64,000 bases of DNA from Solen grandis (lineage: Eukaryota; Mollusca; Bivalvia; Adapedonta; Solenidae): assembly GCA_021229015.1 (NCBI GenBank), contig CM037785.1, positions 40,420,766 through 40,484,765 of the forward strand. The letters run 5' to 3'. Positions 10,701 through 22,746 of the stretch are shown here, in pieces. The translations under genes and the position numbers were made by a program. The notes under the pieces are model-generated. The model searched no databases. It saw only the letters and a program-made list of their open reading frames with translations, and was not told the DNA's origin. Position 1 is the stretch's first letter. Each line of letters begins with the position of its first letter.

Positions 10701-13700
10701 GAAGTATTAATAAATGAATAATTTTAACAAGAGCTATCAGAGGACAGCATATTCAAAATGCTTGTTGGTAAATCAAATGAAATCTTTTTCAATTATTGCC
10801 CTTCATATACCCTGTATACAATAATAGTCAAAAATGATATACCGTAATAGTCTTATACCCCTAAAAATGTTAATGAAGTCTAAAATCAATCCCATGCCTA
10901 GTTACTGAGACATAAGCATAATAACACTGTGCATGCACAACTTTAACCAAGTATCCAAGTTAGAAAAGGGCCATAATTTGTATAAAATTCAGTCCAAAAG
11001 TTATCTTCCTTGGTTTTCTGATGCCCCTGAACACACTTCTAAACTTTCTAGCCAATACCATAAAAAATTTATAAGCTGGATAGTAGCTTGCATGCAAAAC
11101 TTTAACCAAAGAGTCTAAGTCAAAAAATGGTCCTAATATGCATTATATTCCATCAAGAGTTATCTACATTGATAGTATGATACCCCTAAATGTATTAAAG
11201 ATGTTTCAAATCAATTGCATGCCTGGATACTGAGATATAAGCATGAAAATACCTTGCATGCAAAACTTTAACCAAATTTCTAAGTTTAACTAGAAATGTG
11301 TCCATAGGACACGGATGCCCCTGCCATAATGTTTATTAGATGATAGTTTTGTCAGTGAATATGAAAAACTGGAAATATAAAAGATGATTTTAAGATCAAA
11401 TGAGTGCTGTGAACTTTATCTCAACCAAGTGATGTGACCTTGACCTTCAAGCTAGCAAACCTGTGCTTGTTTTGTGACACAGTGTTTTGTCCGAAGGATC
11501 CCTCCTTGTGCCAACATGATTTTACACAAAGACACAGCCCAGACAGGACTGCTTACAAAACTTAACAAACTGCTATAACCTTGACCTTGAAGTTAGCAAC
11601 TTTCTTCTTGTTTGTGTTACATCATATCCTTGGGATCATGTGTGCCAAGTTACTTCAAAACACAATCATTCACAACAAACTTACAGCCGAGACTTGATTC
11701 AAAGGTCAACCAGGTGCTATAGACTTGCCTTCAAGCTAGCAACTTGCATGGTTCTTGTTCACAACACATTGTTTTGTCCTAAGGATCACTTGTGACAAGT
11801 TATTTCAAAACGTATCCATTTGCAACAAAGTTACAGTTGGGACACAATTTTAAGGTCAAACAAGTGCAGTGACCTTGATCTTAAAGCTAGCAACCTGGTT
11901 CTTTTTCATAACTAATTGACTTGTCCTAAGGATCACTTGTTCCAAATTATTTGAAAAACAACCAATCAAGATCAAACAAAGCTAGCAACCTGGTTCTTGT
12001 TTGTGACACATCGTTTTGTCCTAAAGATAACTTGTGCCAAGGTATTTTAAAAAGTGACCATACATAACAAAGTTAGAGCTGGGACGCAATTTTAACGTCA
12101 ACTGAGTGCTGTGAATTTGACCTTCAAGCTAGCATCTTGGTTTTTGTTCGTGACACATCGTCTTGTCCTAAAGATAACTTGTGTCAAGTTATTTTAAAAA
12201 GCGACCATACATAACAAAGTTACAGCTTGGACATGAATTCTTGCACACACACACTAACACACACTCGAACAGGTGTAACACTATATGCCCGTCACCATTT
12301 AATGGCGGGGGCATAAAAAGAGGCCATAATTTGTAAAATATTCCATCAAGAGTTATCTACCTTGGTTGTCTGATGCCCCTTAACATATTCACAAACTGTC
12401 AAGTCCATACCATGAATGGATGAATGATTATTGAGATACAAACCGGATTATAGTAGCTTGCATGCAAAACTTAAACCAAAATTTCTCTTGCATGCAATAC
12501 TATAACCAAATATTCTAAATTAAAATGGGTCCATAATTTATATTAAATTCAGCCAAGAGTTATCTACCTTGGTTAACTGATGCCCCTCAACATATTCATA
12601 AACTTTCAAGTCAATACCATAAATGGTTATTGAGATATAAGGTTGATATTAATTTGCATGCAAAACTTTAACCAAACGCTGCAACGCCAATGCCGAGGCA
12701 AGGGTGACTACAATAGCTCTCATATTCTTCGAAAAGTCAAGCTAAAAATAGCCATTGGTTGGTCTTCTACTTCAAAGCAATTACAGGAGTGCAAAATTTT
12801 CTTTTAGGTCACTCGTCCTGTAGGACGAGTAGGTGAAAAATATTACTCGTCCTTAAACAAAGTAAGCTCGTCCTAAGATGATTTTAATTTTTGCTTCCTG
12901 TAAAGTTGTATAGAACTTCTGATATTTTGTTTAAACACCGCAAAACAATTTTTCTTCTTTTTTCGTCAATGGAAAGCCAGAAAACTAATGATCCAGGGCT
13001 TTTCTTGTGTGTTTCGTTTTATCGTAAGCGCTTTGGTGCTTCCTACGTTTTAACTTTTTTGTATTTTTGTGGTCTCTGCCGCCGAGGAGCTATTCACTGA
13101 CAATTGTTCTGACATAATTTACTGACCGCTGGAAACAAAACATATCTGCAGTCCCTGACTGTGCCGCAGACTAACAAAAATGTATTGAAAAACACTGTAG
13201 AATATTGCGAACCAGTCTGCACTAGCACCTTACGGATCTTTCTAAAAAGTGAGCGTCACTATGTTGATATTTTCCCTGATCAAGTAAAGAGTTTTATGAT
13301 CTTGATTAACCATCGTAACAATATGAAATTCATTTTTTACCGATACATTTCTTTCTTGGCTGCGAAAAGTAACTCGTCCGGTTGGATGAGTGAGAGGGAA
13401 ATTATGCTTGTCCGACTGTGAAATTCACTCGTAAATACGAGCGGACGAGTGGATTTTTACAGCCTATACTCTATATATAGAACATAGATCATACCAGTTC
13501 ATTATCAGCTTAGTACTGTAACAGAAATTAAGATATCAACTTCTCCTGACTTATATCAAAACCTTTTTTTTAGATGAATTAACTTTTCATTTATACATAC
13601 TGAGGATTAAAGCAGACCATGAAATGTGTGTCAAGTGGCAAGATATCTCCCCAAATACTATTAACACCAGCTTAAGTAACTACAAGTAGTTTAAATACTG

Positions 13701-16700
13701 AGCACCTGTCATGGTATACTTTGCCAAAGGATTAAACCCATGGCCAGGCTTGACTTCCACTACATAACAAAATAAACACAGAAAATGGACCAATTTGTTT
13801 GTTTGACTGGACATGATTCCTACATGAGACAGATATAGCTGCAACACTGTAATATCAAACTGTAGACAAGAGGCATGATACCACACCCTTTCTTACAACT
13901 GGCCTACCAGTCCTGGAACTACCATTATATGCTGAGCACCAGGCAAAGGAGCTATACAAGTACCATTTACTACAACTTTGGTATATTGCTGACAGGGATC
14001 GAATCCACAATCCTCCAAATAATGGACAGATGCTGAACAGTAAACAGGTCAATTCTTATGTTCAATACCAAAAGTGTACATGGAGGAGAGTGCATTCAGA
14101 TTCAAAATGATTACAAACTTGTTTAAACTCAAAAGTTAAAAAAGTTGACATAAGAAAGCACTGGCAAACCTATAATCCAGTCTGTCTCCCCTGTATGATG
14201 CAGTAAGATGTATAGCTGCAGAACCAGCTGGGGCGCAGCCTCCAAGAAACATTCAAACATGCGAATGCAACATGCGTCCACATCTTCCATCCGCATCACA
14301 TTGTAATGCCGCTTCCTCTCTTCTTTAGACAAATCTTTGCTGTTACTTTTTACACCATTATAGATATATTCTAGTTGCCTGAAAAAAAAATAATTTATTA
14401 ATCATAGAATCTATTTTTTTTATTAGTTTTAAGTGTTATTACTCTGGAATAGTTACATTTATTTTTTTTTCTTGTATGCACAAAAGTAAAAGCGCAAAAA
14501 AATATAAAAATTACAAAATTAATGCATTGCAGCACAAAAGATAACTTATAACATTTCAATTAACATTTAAGATCAGATTTCTGCAAAGGTGTCCGGTATG
14601 TTGATTTGACCAAAAAACTGTCATATTAAAAAAAAGAAAAGAAAAAAAAATCAGCAACCTTATATATAAGGTCATTGAATTTTTTTACTAAAAAAAATTA
14701 CTTGCTTATTTGTTTGGATTTATTATCCCATTAGCGTTATTTCAATCATGAGTCATAAGACAGATACAATCACTGTAATATCACACCATAGTCAAATGTA
14801 TGATACCATACCAGGGTTTTTGTTCTGACAATTTTGGGTAAGGGACCCTAACCCCCAATTGGAAATAATTATCAACATATTTCACCGGATTGGGAATTTT
14901 TAAGAAGCAGAAAAACATTGTACATTGTAGTATATTGTTAAAAGAAACAGTTTCTTTCATAAACACAATTAAATAACAAACAAACCACTTAACACTTAAT
15001 TTATAATTTAAAAATTAAAATTTGGTTCCTAAAGATTGACAGGAAAAAAAAACCCTGAAAAACCCAGGCTAATCATTGTAGTTAATGATGCTGTTGTCCA
15101 GTGGTAACGTCCTGACTTGACTATTGACTATTTGAGTTTACCGTCACTTCGACAGTATTTCAGTCATATAGCGACGTCCAGCTAATTACAGGTGGAGGAA
15201 GACCCCGAATGCACAGAGGCATCCGAGTAGAACCACCAACCTACCGCAAGCCAGCTGGAAGGCTTCCTCACATGAAAATCCGAATGACCTTGCCGGGATT
15301 CGAACCCACACGGTGAGGGGCTGAGTGAGTGGTAACATTCCTGACTGCGGATCTGAAGATGATGGATTTCAATACCTTTTGGAACAGGGATATTATATGA
15401 CCTTCCCAGATGCAAAGTACTAGTCCAACCCAGGAACAGCTGAGATGGATAAGTATTAAGTTGTCAGAGCTTTTTTCCCCAATCAATGTAAAATAAATGA
15501 TATACAGTGAGTGTAACATCTGAAATCCGAACACTTGTGGACCGACCAAAAAGTTAGGATTTTGGAAGTTTCTGGAATGCAGAAGTCTGGATTGAGTTAG
15601 ATTAGCACATATGTATCTATGTTTATTAATGGTTGTGAATAGTGTCATTTTTGTTTATATGTGTAACAGTGTTTGTATTGTTTGCTAAGTATAATTATCA
15701 TCAAATCCTTTGAAGCTTTTTTTTTTTTTTGCAAAACGATTATGTTAATGTGATTTCCCATAATCAGTTATTTTACTTCTCTTTCTCTCCCCCTCTCTTC
15801 CTCTTTCTTCTCTCTCTCTACTTGCCTTATATTTCCCTCTCTCTTTCTCTTTGCCATTTTTATGTCAAAATGGGTTATGCTAATGTTGATTCTGAGCATT
15901 ATTTGTCTTTTTCTTTCTCTTAACTTTAATTTTTGCCACTTAGGAAAATCAACACATAAATTATGCTTCTAACAATACCGCAATTACACTTAAACTGTAA
16001 AAGATGTTTGTTGCAAAAAATATCAATTAATCCACTTATCACCACCTTAATCATTTACAATGTGTCACTATCTAATTGCCTATGTATTCGCCAGTGCAAA
16101 CATGGAAGTGCAAACATGTTGTAATTCTAGCGCATGTCAAAATAACAATCACCGCTGATTAATAAACAATCAATTAGGGAGAAAATTAGTGGATAAATTG
16201 CTGCAGGGCTTACAGTTTCTGGTCTGATTACCTGTTTAGCTAGTAGCACTGTTCAGATTTCAGAGGTAAAATAGCATTGATATAACCCAATATTTACAAA
16301 ATTATTATACGGAATTCAGAATTTAGAGGTTCCAGAATTCAGAGGTATTATTTACATATAGACAGAAGGGGAAATTTCTGCTGGACCAAGAAAATCGATT
16401 TCATAAGTTTCCGGATTTTGGAAGGTCCGGATTTCGGTATTTACACTGTATATACATTGAATCATTTTGACCATGGGTAGAGCTGGGAATCATTGGTTGG
16501 AACTGTACCACAGAATACCGTGGTTTTTCCATAAATACTGCTGTACGTACCACACTAAATATTCCAGGACTTGTGTTACTAAGAACATCAAAGTCATGAA
16601 CGTTGCCGTCAGCCATTTTTTATTTCCTTTCAAGGTCATTATTGGTAGCAAGTGAATAGTTTCAAATAAAATTGTATTTTCTTACATTTAAATTGGAATG

Positions 16701-19602
16701 TGATACATTGATATCATATCTACACAAGTTTTTGATGTTGTTAAAAAATGAAATTATCAATGTTGTTAAAAAATGAAATTATCTATAACGACAAAATTAT
16801 TGAAAATGTGTACTTGTTTTTCAGGTCTTTTTCTGGCGTATCCACGGGTCCAATAAATGGACCCATTCCCCATAAGAAATCATATTTATTTTCCCAATTC
16901 TATTATAAAAAATCCCAATCCGGCTACTTTCATTGATTCAATTTGATTGACAGACATTTGCCGAGTCGGGTAGTCATTTGTATTGATTGCCATGGTGATT
17001 GAAATACCATCACCATAGTTTAAAAAATTAAATATGCAATAATCACAATTAATATGTGGTTAAATTACTTTGAAATTCAAATGGACAAAAAAAAAAATAG
17101 AAATAGCATCTAGAAAACAAATGATGTGAAATTCTCGTAACAGCAAAACAACATCAAATCTAATTAGCATTAAAACATTTGCTCTAGAGTAGGAGAAAAA
17201 AAAATAAAAAAAAATAAAAGAAGCTTGACTAGATCTACTCACTTGAACTTTTCTCAATATATTTTCTATCTTTGCATTAAATCCTGAGAATTAAATGCAC
17301 AAATGGCAAAATATCAGGTAGGTGAATTGCCTATTTTGTTTTGGAAAAAGTTAATGGTAATGCATTCATTTTGTGAATAAAACCTATAAAGACATATTTT
17401 TTATAATTTGCATAGTATCTTTATTATTTTACAGCGAAGATGCACACCTATTTCTAACCAAGTAAATAAACAGTAGTGAGAAATGAATTGTTATGCACAA
17501 TGTCATTGGTTTCCGCAGACTTTCTTTCACTTTTGAAAACTTGAAATTATAATTAACTGAACACAAAATGAGTGAGAATGCTGTCATGACACAGGATTGG
17601 AACATTCCCTTTTAACTGAGTGCACACAGAATGATAATTGAAAATAGATTATATAATTTTAAATGATTTTTTGTGTGTAACTTAATCCCCTTCTAGAGCT
17701 GATTAATTTTATTTCATAAAGAAAATAATGCAAGAAATCTAAATCACAAAAATGATTTAAAAAAAATAGCTTATTTAGTGAATTCTTTCCAAATAGTCAT
17801 TATTTTGCGCAAAAAAATCCCAATTCCAAAATTACGATTTTCCCAAAATGGCCAGAAAAAGGCCTGTTTTTTTTCTGTTAATAATATGGAAATCACCAAA
17901 GTGCTGCTATTATTCGTCCTTGTTTGTACCACAAGCTCTTCGGACCATGGTTTACCGGTATAATGGTTAAACCGCGCACTTTTAACCATGGAGTAACCAG
18001 TCCTTGAAGTTTCATTATGAGCTGAATATCAAGATATACCAGAACAAATTTTAACTTCTTTGGTATGTTTAGGCCAAGGATTGAACCTACAGCCTCCTGA
18101 TTATTGGGCAAATGCTCTATCAGCATGGCCACTTGACAGGTTCTTTTAATATAATACTGACAGCCAAACTGAACATTATATCATGTATGTATCTGCATTA
18201 ATTAATTTCAGCGAAAACATATTACAATATTACATACTGAATTTCATTATTTGTTAAAAAATTTGCTGACATTTATTATTATCAATAAAATGGTCATATT
18301 TATTTTTTTAAATAGTTGTACATAATTAAAATGCAAAGCATGCCTGAAATCAGCAACTGATAGATGAGAACTAAGTTAGTGTCTTAGGGCACTGAATATG
18401 TGTGTTTCCAAGATCACCAATTTCTCACTTAGTAAGTGTAATTTTTTACTTGAAATTACTCTTTTACATAAAAGAATATGCAGGGCTTTTTTCAGGCTAT
18501 TTGAGAAAAAGGCCCCTGCCAAATTTGGGAAGTTTTTTTATCTCATAATCTGTAAAATTGGAGAAAAATATCATTGACTCAATGAAATTGTAAAGCATCA
18601 CGATTTCTTTTTCATCAAGAACCTTCAGTTTTATTCAATTTACAATGCAATTCACGAATGTAGACTGTAGACTAAACTATACTGTGACTTCAGACTGTAT
18701 GTACAATAATTTTACCTATGAGAATTGTTAATGTAAACAAAACCAATTTTACAGTGATTAACATGGTACATATTTGTAAATTATATTTCTTGGCTTTGGG
18801 ATTTTTTATCTTGATTGGGAAAAAATGTACACTTAAATAGCATTGGGAATGGGGCCTATATTTGGCCCCATGGGGTACCTGAAAAAAGCCCTGATGTGAC
18901 ATACAAACCAAAGGATATATACCTTATAACTGGTCCCATCATCATTAAAGTCATCACAAATCGTGTCAACCACAACAGTCGTGACGTAAGTTTCACGCTA
19001 GACTTGCCCTTGTTTTTCACCAATATTTGCTGGCTTTGATAATCTAACAAATACCATCGGAAATTCAACAAACTCGTCACTATAGATGGCATTGCAACAA
19101 AAGCTGCAGTTAAAGCAAAGGCCGTGTAAGACTTTGACTTGTAATAATCTCTGGCCAGTAATATATCTGTGATAATGTCAAAATAGAAAAATCCCACTGA
19201 GGAAATCCCTATCAGAACATCTACCCAGTTAAATGGTGGTCCCTCGAATGATGTATCCTTTTTGACATGTGTATCATGGGCTGGGAGTTCCCTCCGGTGC
19301 CAGAACTGGTCCTGATCAAGATCTAGGGTGTACGGTTGCGGTTCGATGCTGTACCTGTCCACCCGATCTGAAGCTTCGGAGGAGCTTCTCTGCTTTCTCA
19401 CAAGGTCCGCACTATCGGATCCACAACATGGTTTCCTGCCTTGGAATTCAATGACATCCGCTTCATCCTGATCACAAGGACAATAATACAGACCCAACTT
19501 TTCGGCATTTTTACATCGACGAGACCGTGGTAACTTCTTCTTGGATGCCATCTTTGACACATTCGGATTGTCTGGGTCGTTTGATTTACCTCCCCTTCGC
19601 AT
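7049..19602 (-). CDS. XK-related membrane protein (XKR/CED-8 family), three exons, 522 aa
   Basis: Exons 19,602-18,923, 14,378-14,170 and 7,728-7,049 (minus strand) join in frame. Donors are AAG|GTATAT and TAG|GTTTGC; acceptors are TTTCAG|GCAA and TTACAG|AGAC. The product is predicted at 522 residues. Residues 1-125 form a hydrophilic, cysteine-containing N-terminus (C30, C41, C43, C59, C60). Hydrophobic segments begin at about 127, 160 and 209, and several more lie in exon 3. Family landmarks are GPVIRQLEYIYNG across the first junction, the FECFLEAAPQLVLQLYI helix, LSLSWSMVSYQKALR and NVRDGRTRYRM. XK-family proteins are plasma-membrane proteins; XKR4, XKR8, XKR9 and worm CED-8 promote phosphatidylserine exposure after caspase cleavage. 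Which vertebrate paralogue is closest cannot be settled by eye. Start chosen at 19,602; a second methionine at codon 18 is possible. No lesion is seen. Confidence 0.88.
8160..8550 (+). repeat. Dispersed repeat with CAGACAG-rich tail and CCCCCC hairpin
   Basis: Intron 2 of the XKR gene. The run ends in ACAGACAGACAGGCTGACAG, then CCAGTATACCTCCCCCCACAA near 8,515-8,535, the degenerate half of a terminal hairpin. Same tail plan as other families here. Left end unclear; it starts around a T/G homopolymer tract at 8,152-8,182. Confidence 0.45.
9046..9927 (+). mobile_element. AGTCCCCTACCGG-ended element with tandem body
   Basis: An 882-bp element in XKR intron 2. Its ends are perfect 13-bp inverted repeats: AGTCCCCTACCGG (9,046) and CCGGTAGGGGACT (ending 9,927). 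The right end is also one arm of a hairpin whose other arm starts at about 9,893 (AGTCCCCTCCGG). The body is a tandem array of ~152-bp units. After the right end comes AATAAATAAAAT. Non-coding. Confidence 0.8.
9085..9860 (+). repeat. ~152-bp tandem repeat array (about five units)
   Basis: The landmark GGATCCCATTTTTTGCCATA recurs at about 9,237, 9,388, 9,540 and 9,692, preceded by a first diverged unit. Each unit includes CCATAGCAACCACAATTTTA and CCAAGTTTCATCAAGTTAGC. Units differ at only a few positions, suggesting recent expansion or homogenisation. Confidence 0.9.
10727..12746 (+). mobile_element. ACAAGAGCTATC-family element, host of a nested insertion
   Basis: Head ACAAGAGCTATCAGAGGACA at 10,727. 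The body has repeated ~150-bp units with GCATGCAAAACTTTAACCAA and GGTTTTCTGATGCCCCT motifs (near 10,930, 11,090, 12,460, 12,655). The tail is GCCGAGGCAAGGGTGACTAC, AATAGCTCTC and a degraded hairpin TATTCTTCGAAAAG, then AAGCTAAAAA at 12,746. A different element (11,289-12,316) interrupts one unit. Lies in XKR intron 2. Confidence 0.65.
11289..12316 (+). mobile_element. GTGTCC-hairpin element nested in another element
   Basis: Head ACTAGAAAT followed by the perfect hairpin GTGTCCATAGGACAC (11,298-11,312). The tail is a hairpin between TATGCCC (12,284) and GGGCATA (12,314), followed by AAAAA. The body has ~145-bp units marked by CAAGCTAGCAACCTGGTTCT at about 11,451, 11,591, 11,735, 11,886, 11,981 and 12,128; the 11,886 unit is truncated. 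Flanking sequence left and right rejoins into one unit of the surrounding element. Confidence 0.7.
12806..13455. mobile_element. CACTCGTCC inverted-repeat element (MITE-like)
   Basis: The left end reads GGTCACTCGTCCTGTAGGAC and the right end, inverted, reads CCACTCGTCCGCTCGTATTT. This gives imperfect ~30-bp inverted termini rich in ACTCGTCC, and the left end itself contains a short palindrome. Internal open frames have no recognisable domain. Located in XKR intron 2; target duplication not identified. Confidence 0.5.
13793..14055 (-). mobile_element. tRNA-derived SINE, minus strand
   Basis: On the minus strand a degraded tRNA-like head (TTCGATCCCTG B-box near 14,000) is followed by a conserved body (GTGCTCAGCATATAATGG; TATATCTGTCTCATGTAG) and a CAAACAAACAAA tail at 13,793-13,805. 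The same body recurs at 23,350, 32,130, 32,560 and 41,600. Confidence 0.7.
14170..14378 (-). CDS. XKR gene exon 2
   Basis: 209 bp, residues 228-296 plus split codons at both ends. Carries the family's charged loop and the helix FECFLEAAPQLVLQLYI. The acceptor has a long T tract ending TTTCAG at 14,379-14,381; the donor is TAG|GTTTGC at 14,169. Confidence 0.9.
15110..15365 (-). mobile_element. tRNA-derived SINE, second family, minus strand
   Basis: Minus strand: B-box-like GTGTGGGTTCGAATCCCGG near 15,295-15,315, then the body GAGGAAGCCTTCCAGCTGGC and GGTGGTTCTACTCGGATGCC, ending towards GACGTCGCTATATGACTG. In XKR intron 1. Confidence 0.6.
15505..16448. mobile_element. pogo/Tigger-like non-autonomous DNA element
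   Basis: A 944-bp unit. The left end CAGTGAGTGTAACATCTGAA and inverted right end CAGTGTAAATACCGAAATCC are imperfect inverted repeats continuing through GAAATCCG. It is flanked by TATA on both sides (TA target). Starting CAGT with a TA target fits the pogo branch of Tc1/mariner. No transposase frame remains. In XKR intron 1. Confidence 0.65.
15770..15925 (+). repeat. CT-rich polypyrimidine tract
   Basis: Imperfect CT/TTC low-complexity sequence inside the pogo-like element. Confidence 0.8.
16449..17959. other. Intronic, nothing recognised
   Basis: AT-rich part of XKR intron 1 with no repeat ends or exon-like stretches that I can support. Confidence 0.4.
17960..18139 (-). mobile_element. tRNA-derived SINE fragment, minus strand
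   Basis: Minus strand: GGCCATGCTGATAGAGCATT (A-box-like) and GTAGGTTCAATCC (B-box-like), then a diverged SINE body with GATATTCAGCTCATAATG. Older than the copies at 32.6 and 41.6 kb. Confidence 0.55.
18923..19602 (-). CDS. XKR gene exon 1 (start exon)
   Basis: 680 bp from ATG to the donor AAG|GTATAT. Encodes the hydrophilic N-terminus and the first two to three membrane segments, including FFYFDIITDILLARDYY. The frame downstream of the donor departs from the family immediately, supporting the splice site. Confidence 0.88.
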
Positions 19603-19869
19603 GGTGTTTCAAGGGACGCAACCTCCAAATGCCAAATTTTTATTCCTTCGCATCTCTTACTCCCCTTTAGGCTATAAACGTACCACAAAGAAAATTTTAC
19701 CGTTTCTAAAATATTTCCTATTCCATTTTCAGAGGGGAAACCACGAACATATAGATAGATATATTTTCTTTTTCAGATGAATTAGGATGGTGTTCTCTCA
19801 TATCGCGGTACTAACGACATAAACGGGAATAAAATATCAGTGAAGTCTTGTCTGAAATTTATTTCTGTA

Positions 19870-22688
19870 CAGGCCCGGATCCAGAAATTTTCTGCTGGGG
19901 GGGCCAAAATCCGAATGTGATAGGTGTGGTAGGGGGGTTCGGGGGCATGCTCTCCCGGAAAAAAAAAGTTTTTAGTGTGATGGAGATACATTCTGAAGGG
20001 TATCTGGGGATAATCGTGAAGGTTTTTGTTGTTGTTGTTTTTAAATCCGATATATTTGAAACTTGAAGGCCTAGGTCCCACTGGGAAAAAAAAATCGGTG
20101 ATGTGGAAATAAACATTTTTTTCTACCGATGGCTCCCGATGTTTGAGCCAAAAAAAGACTGAGCAGTCCGTTGAAAAATGACAATTATTAGGCTTCGGAT
20201 TGGTCCGTTGAACATTCACTGTTGTTTCGGCTATGACACAATAGCCTTGAGTCCCGATGTTCGGAAAAGCACCGGGGGACCGCCTCCGATGATCGGCGAA
20301 GGTGTCCCAGAGTTTCACTGAGTTTGTAACATCATCGGGGGAATATCCCCGTAGATAATGGGATCTTGTGAACCATCCTACGTGTCTCGGGGAAGATTAT
20401 TGAGAGTATGAAAATTTTATGGTGGAATTAAGCGACAAAGTCAAGAGAAGACTTTGGGGGGGGGGTTAAGGGGATGCCCTAAGCAATGTCCAATGGCCTT
20501 TTTGACCGTCTCAGTCTAAGACTGGCCAAAACAGAAACTAATTTCTGGGTGCGCTTTTCAACCCTTGCCATTTTTTTTATTTTTTTTTAAGATCGGGAAT
20601 GTGTCACAGAAAGGCCGCCTAATATCCCCGAATGCCCCCCTGATACTTCGGCGAGACATCACAGACGCATCGGGGATTCATCGGAGGAAAAAAATCGCGG
20701 AAGCTCCGTGAATGCTGACCGGAGCTTCTCTGTGGATATTTCCCCGGCTTGTTTTCCCGATAAAACTTCGAGAACACATCGGGAAAATTTCAATGAATTC
20801 TTTTTGCAGTACACCCGAGGCCTCCCGATGACTCCACATGGCTCGCGACACTATTTCCATCGGGAGTGCGTATGCATCCCATCCCCGAGGCAAAAAAAAA
20901 ATGCCAAGTGGGACCGAGCCTTAAGCATTGAGTGATATAATGTTATCTTTTACCGGCGCAAAGTCGTTATTGAATAACTGCTGTGCAATCGTATAAATTT
21001 GATTACAATTGCATTTACAGGCCCCGATCAAAAATAAATAAAATAAAAATAACGGTGGGGGAGATGGAAGCGCTGGGGGGGGGGGGGGGGGGGGGACACT
21101 GATATAACTGAAAGGGCATTACTTCTTCCGGGTAAGAAATACGGGCTTATCTTGTATTTTCATTCACAAACTGGCATAAAATATTTAATAAGGGTTTCCT
21201 GAACCCCCACAAAAAGTGACTTGTGATCATTAGTTTTTGACTCAACAGTGTAAAAGACAGTTTTGTCAAAGACTGAGAAAAAAACAACAATTTTCACGTT
21301 AAACATTATCATTTTGTCAAAATTGTGGAAGGGAATAGGTTCGACCTTAGTGATATTGGCTGTCAAATTGTCGATCTGGAAGCAGTCTTCACACAGAAAT
21401 TCTCAGAAAAAAAATCAGGCGCACGTTATAGGGTAGGTGTGGGCCCCTTTTGTTATCTTTTTTTTTTTTTTTTTTTTTTGTACATTTTTAGTTTTAGTTG
21501 AAACATTTTGGTTTTTCTAAGTGTTTAATCAGTGACAAAACAAACAATAGATGTTGATATTTAATATAAAATCTTTAATATCCGTTTTATTTAGCACATA
21601 AATTGTGTATTCTGTGCATTAGTATTCATTGACTTATCAATAACATTGAACAATAACTGATTACCTGGATTTGATTTGAATTAGTAATCATAATCTACAC
21701 ATACATTGTCCCAAAATATGGCAGTTAACAATTTTCAAATTCTTTCATTTCTTAATTATATTCATAAATCTAAAATACACATATTTTATAATACTTATTA
21801 TTATTTTATTCGTAAATAATAAGAAAAGTGAACATGATGATGTATAGACCTACTTTTTGTATTTATATATTGAGAGAGTTAGTTAAGAAGAATTTAACTG
21901 CTTCGTTTAAATAATACTTACAAGTTATGTAAAAATAGTATAGCTGATGACATTTAGAAACACAACCCATTTCTGATAAAGTTTAATTTACATAGCTAGC
22001 GATAGGTATGCATCTTTAATTTTAATTTTTTTTCCAAAACATTTTTTCATACCTGAAAGTTCATCAACCTGGCAGTTAAATTGCCCGCTTTTAATTCAAG
22101 ATTTAAAATTTTATAGATGTAGAGAAAAGTGAATTTAAAATTTCGTTGATTAGATTTAGTCAAAAGTTATTTGTTAAATCAATAACTTCTTTGGGCTCTA
22201 GTGAAAATATTTCGATAGCAATTACATTTTAATGTCCAACTTAGTTGTTGTTTTTAGTGGCTATTTTTATACTAATCGATTTTTATGCTATTTCCTAAAC
22301 ATCACCTGTCTAGAATAGTTTTACTGATATAAAGTTTTTGTAATTGCCTATTTTTCTTCAATCATTAAATCGCTCGGCAGACGAGATGTCCTTATGTATC
22401 ACTCGACAATAGCCTGTGAATCAGTGAACGTGTCAATCAATTTGCATACACAGTACCCTAAACACATGCTTATCACTCAGTCATGGATGACTGCCGATTC
22501 GGATTACCTACACATTAACAGCAGGGGGCCATAAGACAATAGGAGTCTGGCTGGTCAGGTGGTTATGCGGTTGGTTCAGTATGGGGGCCAACGATGGGGA
22601 TTTCCTCTAGACAGTTCAGACATTATGTAATCAATGGATTTTAAAGCCTAGAAAAAAAATGTATAACCAGGGCAGCTGGGGGGGCCAA

Positions 22689-22731
<43 letters not shown>

Positions 22732-22741
22732 TCCGGGCCTG
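19870..22741. mobile_element. TIR-bounded DNA element, hAT-like ends
   Basis: Begins CAGGCCCGGATCCA and ends, inverted, with CAGGCCCGGATTCA. Both sides are flanked by CTGTA (19,865-19,869 and 22,742-22,746). The ends resemble hAT-type CAGGG(G/C)CGGAT termini, but hAT duplications are usually 8 bp, so the class is tentative. The inside has GGGGGCATGCTCTCCCGG near 19,945, a G run near 21,076 and a C run near 22,691, but no transposase frame. It lies just upstream of the XKR start codon. Confidence 0.55.
22691..22725 (+). repeat. Poly-C run (35 C)
   Basis: Uninterrupted C homopolymer near the right end of the hAT-like element; length may be unreliable in the assembly. Confidence 0.9.
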
Positions 22742-22746
22742 CTGTA

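Noticed and set aside
12830..13450. Hammerhead ribozyme in the ACTCGTCC element
   Set aside because: GACGAG and GAAA occur, but the conserved CTGATGA core is absent.
19782..20318. 178-residue minus-strand open frame
   Set aside because: Overlaps the hAT-like element's end and G/A-rich low complexity; no domain and no splice support.
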